A DNA stretch of 64,000 nt from NCBI GenBank assembly GCA_021464245.1, contig JADCRB010000054.1, positions 862,291 to 926,290 on the forward strand, read 5' to 3'. A program made the translations under genes and the position numbers. The notes below the pieces were generated by a model. It was not told where the DNA came from, did not search any database, and was given only the letters and a program-made list of their open reading frames with translations. Each line of letters opens with the position of its first letter. Positions within the stretch are counted from its first letter, which is position 1. This document shows, in pieces, positions 35,184-48,800 of the stretch. This stretch comes from Carallia brachiata. Lineage: Eukaryota; Streptophyta; Magnoliopsida; Malpighiales; Rhizophoraceae.

Positions 35184-38100
35184 ATGAGTAAATTGCGTTT
35201 CTCCCAGGCGTGTCTTCCCCTGAGAAAAAAGGTGAAGCTAATACTGCCACTGAATCTGAATCCCATTGCAACTGCTGCAGCCTCATCCGCAATATTCCAA
35301 ACACGCGCTACGCTCCCAATTCGCTTACGACTCATGAATTCAAGTTCAAAATCAATCTGCCATGTTCCTGGACTAGACGCGGATGAGATGGACCGCACTG
35401 CGGACCAAACTTTCGAAAGGTACTCTTCCAGGACGAGCCACAGGAATGGTAAAGGGACTTCCATTGTCTGGTTCAGGAACGATTTGAGAGTATTGGACAA
35501 CGAGGCTTTGTACAGGGCTTGGGGTTCTTCGGAAGCGGTTTTGCCCGTTTATTGTGTGGATCCTCGGCTTTTTCAAACTACCTACCATTTTGGCTTCCCG
35601 AAAACTGGAGGTATATGAGCTGTCTTTCTGTTTATAGTTGCTCCTGATCTGTGATTGAAGCGTAGATTTGTCTTTTTATTTTCTGGTTGACCAGCTTTGA
35701 GAGCGCAATTTCTCGTGGAATGTTTGGCTGACTTGAAGAAGAACCTGATAAAGAGAGGCCTCAACCTGCTTATTCGAAGTGGGAAACCTGAGGAAATTAT
35801 CCCTTCGCTTGCTGAATCCTTTTCAGCCCATACAGTTAAGTGTGCCACCATTTTACTCCCCTTTCCTTTATCGCTATTTATTAGTCGAGTAATGCTGCAC
35901 ATCCCGAAAATCAAACCGTGTCATGAAACATTCTAAAATATATAATTATGGAAAAAATTGTTAACTTATTTTTTTTTATTTAACGGTATTAGAAAAATTA
36001 ATAATTTTTTTCATAATTATAGATTTCGAGATGTTTCATAACACAATTTTTAGAGTGTTTAGCTTTACTCTTATTAGTCTACTGGAATGTAACATGATGG
36101 GCAAATAATTTATTGATTTTAATCAGGTATACGCGCAAAAGGAAACATGCAGTGAGGAGCTAAATGTCGAAAGACTGGTTAGCAAAGGGCTGCAGCGAAT
36201 TCGACTGCCTGCTTCTTCGGAGGATTCCACCAGTACCAACGGCCAGGCTTCTGCAAGCAGTCTACAACTTATTTGGGGCGGCACCATGTACCACATCGAT
36301 GACCTCCCGTTCAGTACGGGAAATTTACCTGATGTGTATACTCAGTTTCGCAAGGCATGATCTTTTTTATGCACTGTTTAAATGGTTTGGAATTGATGCT
36401 GCTCCTATCATCAGTTTAGTTTCTTTTATTTGGGTTGTCCCTTGTCTATTAATGCAAAGCTGTAGTTTGCAGTCTGTTGAAGCAAAAACCGCTGTTCGAG
36501 GCTGTATTAGGATACCGGCGTCTCTCGCTCCACCACCTGCCGTTGAGGATTGGGGATGCGTTCCATTGATTGCTCAGCTTGGGCTTCAACCACAAGAGGC
36601 AAGTTTAATTTTTCTATGGTTACAAGAGTGCAACAATTTCGCTATTATAAGCACTGACTTCTGTCTGACACGGAATTAATAGTCCTGTCTCTTGATGCAG
36701 GTTAACAGAGGAATGGTATTTCTTGGAGGTGAAAGTGCCGCTCTAAGCAGAGTATTTGAGTACTTCTGGAAGAAGGTAAGAGGAAACTGCTTGCCATGGT
36801 TTTTGTTAGTGCTCCTTTTGATGGGAAAAAACAACTGTAAACTATTGACAATCTATCTTTTATTTTGATGATAACAGCATTTCAGAATACATCTCCCCTT
36901 CTTTACAGTTAAACACCTGGACCAATTGTTTAGTACATAGATCATCTATATGGATATTTTTTTTTTTTGTTTTCAAACCGTGATGTTTGCGTGATCTATC
37001 TAATCCTAGACAATGAATTTAGCAGCAATCACTATCGGCCCCTTTGTGTAATTGGTAATAGATGTATGAATTGTGGAAATTTTGAGCACAGTTTAGAATG
37101 GTCTGAAGAGGACTATGCCTTAACTCAACAAACAAAAGTGGTTGATCAGTAATTCTCGGTCTCATTTGTTTAAAAACAGGATTTGCTAAAAATATATAAA
37201 GAGACAAGAAATGGAATGTTGGGACCTGACTACTCGACAAAATTCTCTCCTTGGCTGGCTGCAGGGTGCCTCTCTCCTCGTTTCATATATGATGAGGTTG
37301 AGTGAATTGTGGGTCTTTTTGCTGTTGTAATTTATGATCCTATTATGTTGGGAGAAATCAAATTGATATGAGAAAGATGTTTGTTTGTTGATGTCTCCAT
37401 TGTATAGGCCAAGAGATATGAGAGAGAACGGCAAGCAAATGACTCATCATACTGGTCTCTCTCTTTTCTCCCTTGGCCTCACCACGTTACATATATAAAC
37501 ACTATTTTCTTCTTTTGCTGTGCTTCCTTTATCCGCAGTTTTTTGTTTCAAGTGAGAGCTACCATTTCACCCAACTGGATTTTATATATCTTGTCCTAAA
37601 TTTGGATCCATGGTTTCAGGGTTCTGTTTGAATTGATATGGAGGGATTACTTCAGATTTCTCTGTGTCAAATATGGAAATTCACTTTTTCATTTAGGTGA
37701 AAATTCCATCAAACCACAGAGTCTCTGGCTGTTTAATTCGTTAGGCCAATAATTTTTGTGTTATCAAAGTTCCCATATCTTGACCATTCTTTCAATGCGT
37801 CGTTAATAATTGCCTGTAGGTGGCCCAAGAAAAGCTGAGCGCAGATGGAGTCAAGACAAGAGATTATTTGAGGCTTGGAGAGATGGCTGTACAGGGTACA
37901 ACCTTTAATCCATAATATCTTATGGATTATTACCTTCGTTTGTTTTAGCAGCATTCATCATGATAAAGTGCTCTCATTTTGTTTACACTTTGTGGATTCT
38001 TATGAGCAGAATTACAGCCACAATCTTCTCACTTCAATTTATTTCTATAGGTCTCTCTCGTGTAATTGGGAGTCTTTTTCAGTTCATGCCTTTGCATTTT

Positions 38101-39211
38101 CCCCTTCTCTCTTTTCCCTCCAGCCCTCCACTAGCTGCCTAACCTAAAACCTTTATGAATTTCTAGATATCCTCTCATAGATGCCAACATGAAGGAATTG
38201 GCCACTACTGGCTTTATGTCGAATAGAGGACGGCAGGTAAGCCCATGTTTCATATTTCAAAAGATGCCAGCAGTTTGTGTCTGGTTAACAAGCAGGAGAA
38301 TTGCACTCTGTTCCCAGCCTATGCTCTTTTATTTGACTCTTCGCAGATCGTATGTTCATTTCTTGTTCGTGATATGGGCATTGACTGGCGCATGGGGGCC
38401 GAGTGGTTTGAAACTTGCCTCTTGGATTATGACCCATGTTCCAATTATGGGAATTGGACTTATGGCGCAGGTGATGTGTATGGTTATAGGCTATTATTTT
38501 CTACTAACAGTTTGTTCGTACACTTCTATTACTTCCTACGTAAACAATGGACTTTCATCCGGAGCTCTCTTAATTTTAAGCTTCCTTTATCTGGCTGTTA
38601 TTAGTAGCTTTTAGTTGCTGATGTTCTATATTATCATGTGAAGGAGTTGGCAATGACCCTAGAGAAGATCGTTATTTCAGCATCCCCAAGCAAGTAAGTG
38701 CTTACATGTTTATTTTTGGAAAGAAAAATAAATTTTCGCGTATGAAACTTCCAATGGTGAGCCATCCAGAAGTATGTTCGGCAAAACTGGATTTCAGGAT
38801 GAAATTAAGCTTTCCATGAGTTGTTTGAAACCTGAAATCACAATCATACAAGCATTGGTCAAAATTGTGTTACGGTTACAACAAAATAAGCACATACTGA
38901 TCCTGAGAAGCTGAACTGATGAGCTCCAGCCACGAAGCAGCCAGTTAAAATTACCAGTATGGCTTTTTCAGATATCTAGTAGTACCTGAGACATTTTCAA
39001 ATTTTTCCAGGCTCAAGTCTACGATCCTGACGGCGAGTATGTGGCATTTTGGTTACCACAGCTGCATAAACTTACAAAAGATAAGAGGAACTTTCCTGGA
39101 GAATCATACATTGAGCAAATTGTGCCTCTGAAATTTGGAAATCCCAACAGCTTATACAAGGGTAAGGCCTTCTCCACAAGGCAAACAAAAGGACGTGGTT
39201 GGCTAAGATGA
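35184..39211 (+). CDS. CRY3: Cryptochrome DASH (photolyase/cryptochrome family)
   Basis: Flavoprotein of the CRY-DASH group, which binds FAD and a folate antenna and repairs cyclobutane dimers in single-stranded DNA; Arabidopsis CRY3 is in chloroplasts and mitochondria. Thirteen exons: 35184-35610, 35695-35834, 36127-36354, 36473-36598, 36701-36775, 37180-37296, 37408-37454, 37620-37696, 37820-37895, 38167-38236, 38347-38470, 38644-38693 and 39011-39211. They close in frame at 585 residues. The N-terminus is rich in Arg, Ser and Ala, like a transit peptide. The photolyase domain starts at about residue 92 ([18 protein letters not shown]). The FAD region includes [20 protein letters not shown] and [20 protein letters not shown]. 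The introns 36355-36472 and 36599-36700 have GC donors. Intron 2 carries a MITE. A Ser/Thr-rich insert lies just before [11 protein letters not shown]. Confidence 0.95.
35887..36070. mobile_element. Foldback MITE in CRY-DASH intron 2, 9 bp target duplication
   Basis: The element begins GAGTAATGCT and ends with the inverted AGCTTTACTC; the arms are similar for about 70 bases. TTATTAGTC flanks it exactly at 35878-35886 and 36071-36079. A 9 bp duplication points to the Mutator superfamily. A decayed relative lies at 5683-5862. Confidence 0.85.
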
Positions 39212-41714
39212 GAAAATGGGTACCTCGCACTTGGGACAATTGGTAATATTATTTACTCATGTATGAATGCCACTCACAGCAACATTTTATTGGAGAACAG
39301 GCAGCTTATTTAAGAATGTGACTTTGTTGGAGTGAAAAGATTTCTCCCCAACAGGAATTATAGCGAGCAAGGTTTCTTACAATATGGACTCAAATGTCCC
39401 AGTAGAAGCACCACTTCCAAGTTGTAATGGTTATTTCTCAGAGCAGCCTATCACAAACACGGTGTAATAGAAGAATGGTGTGTTGGATATAGCCGTGTAC
39501 TCGACGGGCATCCAATAGGTGCCTGACACAGTGAGACGTATTCGCCAAAAAAATTGAAACAAAAAAGTTAAGGATACGTGTGTAGCACGCGACGATGGGG
39601 CACGCTAACAAAGCGAGGACACTTTGTAACATTTGTGTCATCAACTCTTCAACTAGTCGCCGTTTGATTTGTGGGGTTTTATATAATTTGGGAGTTTAGG
39701 GTCAGATTCCAGTGCAATCTTGGCATAGTTGATGATGGATTTTTCCATGAATGACAAATGTGAGGGCAGTTTATAATATGTTTAAATTCCTTTTCTTTTA
39801 ATTAACAATGCCGGCCCAAGTACGTAAACTATAATTTCTTTAAAAAAAAAATTGTGTAAAATTTTCAAATGATATGTATATAAATTTGGTCAGTAGGGGC
39901 ATTATATATCCATACATTTATCTTTAAAAAAATCTGATTATATAAAGAAAATGCTATGTCTGAATAAGTTATATAAAAAATATGAAAAAAAAAATCATAG
40001 TATAAGTATAAGAATGTAATCTTTTTTTTTTTTTTGAATAAGAGAAATGATAATAGTTTGATTACTCTACCTCCACCTCCTGTTCAAGATTATTTTAAAA
40101 AATTAATATAATTTGAATTAAGATTTAATTGTATATTTTCAACTTAGAGATAAAATTATGTGAACACCATCATTTCTATATTTGTACAAAAAATTTTTTA
40201 AAAAAATTTTAATTTTGTAAGTGAAATATTTAGTTTGAAATATTTGATTGAAAAAGATAGATAAAAATTTGCATCAAATAAAGAAAAAAAGAACAATATC
40301 ACAAATATTGTATGGTAATCCGTGAACAAACTCAAGAGAAAAAGAACTTGTGAAATTTTTGAAAGATTATTTTAAAAAAAAGTTTTCTTTTATATCTAAT
40401 ACTAGTAATAGAGCTGCGTGATGTACGTATTTATTGATATTTTTTTATCATAAATATGTTTTAATAGGTAATTGCTTTTCCAATTAAGTCATGGTTATCG
40501 AAAATGCAATAGAGTTGAAGACTGTTTGGCGTCTTTAGCATTGTCTAAGGAGCTCAGATTGAACTTGCTTTAGATTCCACCCCGAGGATTGCACCACTTC
40601 TTGCTGAAGACATTGTAGGAGTTTTTCTCCCTAAAGCTATTAGTTAATTAGTTCGGGGTATCCCCTTGCTCGTAAACGAAAAACAAAAATTTATGTAATT
40701 CTTTTTTCTTTGTTTTGCACCCTTGCAAACTCTTATTTGTTTAAATTTTCAATATATGGAATATAAAAAGTGTTCTTTATGGTATAAAGATTCTTATGTT
40801 TTGAACCTTTGTGTTAATATGAAAAAAATTCTTTGTTAGGGAAAGCAACAATTTCGTTCCCCTCTATCAAAAAAAAAAAAAAAAGCTGCCCCCTCAATCA
40901 AAAAAAAGAAAATTCAGTCTCAGCCATCAAAGAGAAAAAAAAAATTCGGTCTCTTAAAAATATCTCCATTTTTATGCAATAAACATATTACAAAAAAAAA
41001 GTTGGCCCAACATTGATTGAGACCACAGAGAAGTGCATATTTTCGCGGTTGTTGTAACTCAATAGAATGATTTCTTCACCTTCAAGGCTACGCGGACCAA
41101 ATATGGATTCTGTCTTACTTAAGTCATCCATGGTGGTTTGTCGCTCAAACTTTCTCGCATTCCTTCGTTATTTTGTGTTCCTTCGTTCGGTCTCTATGGT
41201 CAGCCAAAGTCCCTTCCTATTTCAGGCCGTTTGCCTCTTTCCTATTTCATTCATTATTTTTAAATTCAATTAAATATTACACTTCGAAGATAATTTTTCC
41301 ACCTTATTTCATGTGTAATATCGAAACGATTTACCTTGGTTGATCTATGAATCTTATTAAACTTGTTCCAATATATAGTTATATTCTAAAAAATGACTTC
41401 TAACTTAATTAATAGTTTTCTTTATGTTCTATATATTTACCTTTATGAAATAAATAATTTGGAAAACAAATTAGAAAAGCAAACAAACATTGTGGGACTA
41501 CTAACTTTGCTTTCCTAATTTTATTGGCTTGTTTTTTCTTTTTTTTTTCAACCTTACCCTTTCAATTAAAACCAAATAGGAAAAAAGAAGCATTTTTTTC
41601 TCATCGGTTGTTTATTGGCCCACCAATGTGTTACTCTTTGAAGTTTCTTCTGTTGCAGCCAAACAGTTCATTTAAAAAAGAAAAGTGTGGCGACACTTCA
41701 CTTCTTGAGGAGTC

Positions 41715-43210
41715 TAAAGAGTTCTATTTTTGCAGCCTTACCCAAAGATTACCTCAGGTTTACCAAAGTAACATGTCTTGTTTCTAGATTCTAGCATCTG
41801 AATTCTAACAAGTTGTATTTTTACAGTTACTACTTGTCCTAATATCGAAGTCGAAAATCTGGCACTTGCGGATACTGTCTAAATTGTTATGGCTTTGGTG
41901 GTTCCAACAAGACATAGTACTGCACACTCCTTTGTCATACCCATTCATTATGATGATTATAATACCATTTAGATTGCTCACAATAATATCTTTCATGAGC
42001 AGAGTAAATATATAAAAAATGACTTATTTTATTTGTTAGCACATTGTGCATAGTACTATTTGCTTAGTTTCTATTATTTTTGCCAATCAGAGTACTGATA
42101 TCTCATAAAGGCTTATCCACTCTAGCGATTCTCTGATATGGTTTTCAAACATAAGTTCGCATCAATATTCTCTTGAGTTTGTGGGGAGTGTTAGAATTCT
42201 ATAGATTTTACAATCCTAATCAATTCTAGTATGCAGTCATGTATAGAGTTAAAGTTCATTATCAAGACATGCCCAAATCATATCCTTGATCGTAAATCTC
42301 TTTTGATATAATTTAGTGACTATCTCATTGAGTTTTCTTGATATTCTTTACCTATTTTGTCCATAAATTCTTGTTTATTATTATTATTGTTATTATTATT
42401 TTTATAACACAAGCGAGTTGTTCACCAATAATTCAGTTCATTTTGATTAACTTTGTGACAATTGTAATCGAACAAGATTGGTTGACTTTGTTTCACTTGT
42501 TATCTAAATGTTGTTAAACTTAATTTTCAACTGGGTTTGATAGTCCTATTACACGGACAAAGGATGGAAACAGGGTGTGGGTCTCATGATTTTTTTGGTC
42601 AAAAACCTTATGAAGTGCGTACAATTAAATATTTGTTACAAAAAATATTTTTTAAAATTATATGTATAATTTATTTTAGTTGTAAGAACATTATTTTTTT
42701 TCCAAACAAATAAAAAAAGAAATGGCGAAAACTACCACCTTTCTCTTCGCCCCTCTCTTTGTCCTGTTTTTCCTTTTTTTTTTTTTTTTTTTGGGTTGGA
42801 TAAATAGTCCAAGTCTAAATTATTCTAAGTAAAGTTCGACTTCGCTTTCTTTTTTGATTAAAAAAAGTCCCAGACTATGGCTAGAGGATGTGGCTATAAA
42901 CTAGCTCAGTTTTTTCTTTTCTTTTTTTCTTTAAAAAAAACTAAACTTTAATTAATATTTAAAATTATTTTAAATATATTTAATATTCTCTTACATCATA
43001 ATTTTAAAAAATTCATATTTTATTTAAAATATCGGGCTATAAGGTACAGTTGACGGCCTGAATCTCAGGACATCAACTTTTATCCTTAAAAAAAAAAAAA
43101 AAAAAAATATTCACTTCGCTCTTAAAGGTCTAACAAGTTCTATTTTTGCAGCCTTACCCTGGGATTACCTCATGCTTACCAAAGCAGCTCTTGTTTCGAG
43201 ATTCTACATG
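41715..43210. repeat. Diverged direct duplicate pair of about 90 bp
   Basis: The segments 41715-41800 and 43128-43210 share GTTCTATTTTTGCAGCCTTA, then similar sequence through CTTACCAAAG/TTTACCAAAG and CTTGTTTC.AGATTCTA. They lie in the same orientation about 1.4 kb apart. The intervening DNA could be an insertion or the pair could be two fragments of one repeat. Confidence 0.65.
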
Positions 43211-44479
43211 GCGTCCTGCAGAACTCAGAACAAAAACGTTACTCTCCCATAGAACGAGGAAACTGCAATACATCAATTCTTATCTACCTACCCCGAAGTA
43301 GTACATGGGACAATTCATGTGAATAACAAAGTCAGGCGTCAGCAATCGCTAAGGAACGCGTAGGAAAATTAAATCAAACATCACAATTTAGCATTCAAAA
43401 TTGTTAGTTAATTAGAGACGAAAACACTCTATTTAATGACAAGAGCGTGAGGTTATTAATATTGTCGACAATCAAGTTGAAGATAATTAATAAAAAATTT
43501 ATTTTGTTAACTCAGCACTTTCCATTGCATCTTTATATGATGGAAGACCCACGGGCTACTTAGGTAATCATGGGCATGCGACATATTATTACATTGCATG
43601 ACTCGGAATCGATCCAATTACTATCCAATTACATTACTTAATACATTGAGAGACTGACGTTCACACTTGTTTGTTTAGTGGAAATCACGAAGGCCATCAA
43701 TCGTTATCTATGATTAGGTAAGATTGCTCAGAATCTCGCCACGTAATGATAATTTCCTAGTCGGAGACATTAGGATCGTGCCATGTTGTTATTTTTACAT
43801 ATGGATTTATATAGCACCTATAATATTTGGGTTGATTACTTAAATGAAGCATTACTTACATTTGTTTCACGCATAAAATTATGATATAGATCTGTGTTAA
43901 ACTTTTTCTCTTCTTTTTCATTAGAAGGTTTATCGGATTATAAATTAGACAATAGATAATTCTCATTTTTCATAAATCTTATTTTTCTTTTCCCAACATT
44001 AGACTTATGACTTTTAAAATAGAAGTCTAAATTTTAATTATTCAAATGTATCTTAAAAAACATGTTAAACTTTTTCTATTAATTCTTCGAATGGTTGTTT
44101 CATTTACTTTCCAAATTTTATCACTCTGTCACTTGAATGCACCATTCAATGTTAAGTTGGCCATTAGAATACTGACAAAGATTTCGGAGTTACGAGAAGT
44201 AGAAACCGGCAGACATGCGATTCCACGAATATACAATTATAACTATAACTATTAACTATAATTTTTAAATTTTTTCAATTTTTCATACATAATAATAATA
44301 ATAATCAATTTTTGTGATTAAATAAGGTGAATCCGTATGCCGTGTAGGTCTTACTAATGAAATGCCATAGAATATTGAGTCTTAGGTGGTTGCAGTTTTC
44401 ATAAATATTATCGTATTGATGTTTGGATCAATTTGCTTCTAATTCGAAAATCGCTGCTGACCGTCTGTACAAGAATGAA

Positions 44480-44514
<35 letters not shown>
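44480..44514. repeat. (TA)n microsatellite
   Basis: About seventeen uninterrupted TA dinucleotides. Confidence 0.9.
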
Positions 44515-44520
<6 letters not shown>

Positions 44521-45413
44521 CAGTCTTATATGTTTGCTACTATTCGCTGTCTCTGTTTTTTTTTTTGTCGTATATGTTTTTCCTATTTCAAAACTAATGA
44601 CCAATTATTAAATAAAAAAAAAAAGCACTGACAAGTAAAAATAAATGATGAAGAGTTACAAAACAATCAACCAATTAATTTATACAATTAAATAATTAAT
44701 ATTTATAATAAAAATAAATGTATCTTTCATCGATCATTTTTGTTACAAATTAATTGGTAAATTGGACCATTGCTCTCCTCTATTTGTTTTTTTCGTATAT
44801 GTGATTGTACTCTTTGGAATATTGAATAGTCGATGTACTTGTTATTTTTTTAATGAATAAAACAAACATATAATTTTTTACTATATAAAATTATTTTTTT
44901 AATTTATTTTAAAATAAATTACACTAATTATATAATATAAAATTATAAATAAATTATACTCCTAAAAAAATAATAATAAAATTAAAAACTCTTTTACGAA
45001 AAACATGAGAAGTAATTATTTGGTTGAGAAAAGGAAACTGGCTAAGTGACAAAGCAAAGCGGCGCCTATTGCCTGCCATACTCTTGTCGTCAGGGGCCCA
45101 CTTGTTACCAAACTAAGAGCTGGCTTTACGCCATTGTCCCACGTTCTGTATAAACAAACAAAAATCTACACGTATTGCTGATGAAAAAAAGGTTCCACAT
45201 TTGCACTATTATATATTTTATTGATTATTTAGATCCAACCCAGATAAGCATCGTGCAACGATTGGCCAAAGATCACAAATCCTCAATTGTGTTTGCATCC
45301 CATAGTGTTTTCCATCGTATTATTACATTATTTTTAGTATATATATAGATGCTTGTAGCGTATTGAACTAGTAAACAGGGATATTTGAAGTTTGGAACAC
45401 TGTATGTACTGAT

Positions 45414-45669
45414 TTCGATAAGGGTATCATTACATGGTCAAACAATTTTTCTCTACTACGTCCACATGAATTTTTTTTGTGCAACCACAAGCATTTTTTG
45501 TGCAACCATATAGGAAAAATGTGCAACGAAAAAATAATAATATTTTTTGAATTACTTTTTATCGATTTGGTTGCATAAAATACGTTTCTGGTTGCACAAA
45601 AAAAATTTCGTGTGGAAACAATTGAGAGAAATCATTTGGCCATAAACTTTTTCCCTTTCGATAACAACG
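45414..45669. mobile_element. Foldback element upstream of the CHY1-like gene
   Basis: The left arm reads ATGGTCAAACAATTTTTCTC, then CCACATGAATTTTTTTTGTG and CAACCA. The right arm, read on the other strand, reads ATGGCCAAATGATTTCTCTC, then CCACACGAAATTTTTTTTGT and GCAACCA. The arms cover about 100 bases each. No clean target duplication is visible, so the ends are approximate. It ends about 160 bases before the CHY1-like start codon. Confidence 0.65.
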
Positions 45670-45827
45670 AGGTAAGCTCTTTGATGCCTGTGGTTGCCGC
45701 CTCTATTTTCCTCTCCCTTATGCAAACATAGTGTAAATGAAGCCTGTCTCATACGTTGGTTTCAGTTTCACACACGACCAGTGATATTTAAGTCACTGAT
45801 ATTCGATTGCTGTGCAGTATATCTCCA

Positions 45828-48800
45828 ATGGCTATCCGGCATTCGTTTGACAAAGAAGTTAACCAGGTATTTTTCCCTTCCCTCTTCTCAGCATTGTCAT
45901 GATCAATCCTCTTTGTTTAGTAAGCAGGATCAAATGCTGGTTATTTGTTTGGTGAAGATTTTCAAAATGTTAATGTGACATATAATATATTGATAGTCAC
46001 CATAGACAAAGAGTTTCCCTTTTGTACCTTTGGAACCATGAAACTCAACAATCTTCTCCAACGGCCAGGTGCTCTTTGAAGGAAGTGGGTGCATGAAGAA
46101 GGTAGTATTGAACAGGCCAGAGAAATTGAATAGCCTTAATTATCAGATGGTAAGAATTTCGACACGTTGTAATCGTTAAACACTTGTTAGAAAAGAATTC
46201 AACGCGTGTTTCTTTTTTGTCTATTAAAGTTTGTTAGGGAATGAGTTTTATAATAAGAATAATTCTCTTCATTTCTGTAAACTTTACACTCACTTTTTAG
46301 AATTAAAATTAAAATTTTCAAAATGAAAGTCTTAAATTTTAATTATTAGAATGTGTCTGACATAAATTTTTTTTTAAGTATTTTTATTTCAAACCAAATT
46401 AAAAACTTATTTACAATTTAGTTGGATTATCGTGTGTGGAGAATATCACTATTATTTGAAGTTTTTAATTTTTTACCTCCAAGTCAACAGACCATCCAAA
46501 GCTGTTGAAAGTTCCCCAACTTATAATCACCTTCCAGCGCCGCCCCGCCAAACATCTGCATATAATATTTTATGGTCTTTATAAAGAGGCAATTCTTCGT
46601 AATTTTATCCATTTTATTATTACATCCGCTTCTTCTAACAGATCTCTCAAATGACAACGGCGTTGAAAGCATACGAGAATGATCCCGAAGTCAAACTTGT
46701 GGTTCTGAAGGTACGAACGGTTTAATCAGACACCGTTATAGCCTTTCCTTGTGCCGATGGCCGGTCGGTCATACTAAGAAAATGAGCTGCAGACGAGACA
46801 ACAAACTCCAATATATCCCACAAGACACAAGCTTTAATTTGGGTTTCACTTTTGGGTTTGTCTCAATGCACATTTTTACACGCAGGGAAATGGAAAAGCA
46901 TTTTGTGCCGGTGGTGATGTTGTAGCGTGCTACTACTCTATGGTTGCAGGTGAAAATTGACTGTGTTTTAGAGATAATACATATGAAAACGTTTAATCTA
47001 GCATTCGTATTTTGGAAAAATATGCTTTTTTTTAATTTAATTTTATACTTTATCTTGATGACTGATTCAGGGCATTGGAGCTTTGGTGCAAATTTTTACA
47101 AGAAACAACTAATCTTGGACCATCTAGTTGCGACTTATGAGAAGCCCGTGGTAAAGAAATAACAATAAATTAATTGAGCTCGACCAAGAAGACATAGAAA
47201 ATACCTTTAAAGTTAGAATGAGTTTAATTTTTAATAAATAATTAAAAATTTAAAATTTTCAAAATTAAATTGTAAACGTATTTAATATTACTCTAAATAT
47301 ATTTTGTATTATTTTAAATGTTAATTTTAGAAAAATTTTCTTTTTAAAAATTTTTTTTGCTAAAATTTTTTTTTCAACTACCTATAATTACTCTATAACT
47401 ATTTTTTATATCCTCTTAATTTTTTCCAAATTAATTTACATTTCACCATTTCTACACACACATATATATAAAAGATATTATATTAAAAGTATTGAATTCA
47501 AGTGTTAGTTAGAGCCAATATTTATATATAAGCCAATGGCAAATGATTAAAAACACTTTCTGATGATCATTAATTCTTTTCATCCTCATTTTCTTCAAAC
47601 CCTAATTAAGGTTGCGCTTATTGACGGAATTGTGATGGGCGGAGGTGCTGGCTTATCCATGAATGCAAGATTCAAGATCGTCACCGAAAATACTGTATGT
47701 TTCTCTTACTATTTCTTGACACGGTCTACGCATCACATTATTACATTTTCAAGTCAAATCCATGGCGTGTCCAGCGCATATGTATCATAAGCTGTGAAAT
47801 TTTCATCAGTATATTTTTCTGGTTTTATGTGACCTGCATAGGTTTTTGCCATGCCAGAAGCAGCACTGGGACATTTTGCTGATGTTGGGGCGTCGTATTT
47901 CCTATCTAGGCTCCCTGGATACTTTGGTAACTGGAAACCATATCCATTTGGCACATCTCATCAATTTTAGAACATAAGACCCCTGTTTTATTCCGGATCT
48001 TTGTCCTTTGGCAAAGTGGGAAATTCGGTTAGTGACTCATTATGAATTAGAGAGATGTTTGGGAATTTTGTCCCAGAGTGTGCCCGAGCTGACATGGCAG
48101 TAATGCCACGTCAGTAAAGAAGTTTTTTTTTTTCCGAAAATTAAACTTGAGTAATACTTATTGTTATTTTAAAATACTCCGTAATACCCTAAACCTTTGT
48201 TTTTAAAAAAAAAATTCAATTTTTTTTCTAACCAAGTTTGGGTGGGTGCCGGGATGAAAATCCCAGTCCACCTACATTTTTCCTATAAACTAATAACAAA
48301 AATGTATTTATATGAAAAATATTTACTAGGGACATACAAAATAACCAGACAGTTAATAGAATAACATATATTATTATAATAATGTAAAGATTGAGATAAT
48401 GACAAATAAAAAAAAGCTAACAAAATTATATTATTTTATTAATAGTCTATAGTTGTGAACGTAAAAATTGTTTCCATATTATATATCCACAAAAGAGAAA
48501 AAAAAATCTGTAAGATGGACCCAAATCCTCTAATCGAAAAAAAAAAATCGAAAGATCTTTCGATTAAAGTCAGCGCAAATGACAAAAGTTGGGAATTTTT
48601 ATAATGGCCCCTTAGGAAAACCTCACCGACTAGATTTTTATTTTAAAGGTATTAAATTTTAATACTAATTATAATATTGAGAAAATGGGATGAGATTTAT
48701 ATGAATAGGAGAGTTATCTTAATTGTATAACACACCGTCCAACAAGCATTTTAATTGGCAAAAACAAAAAAATATGTATATATAATTATATATATATAAG

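Larger units (their letters stand above)
39212..45827. other. Gene-free AT-rich intergenic region
   Basis: Between CRY-DASH and the CHY1-like gene I see no supportable coding exon. The region contains a diverged duplicate of about 90 bp (41715-41800 and 43128-43210), a TA microsatellite (44480-44514), poly-A/T runs and a foldback element near the CHY1-like promoter. Confidence 0.65.
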
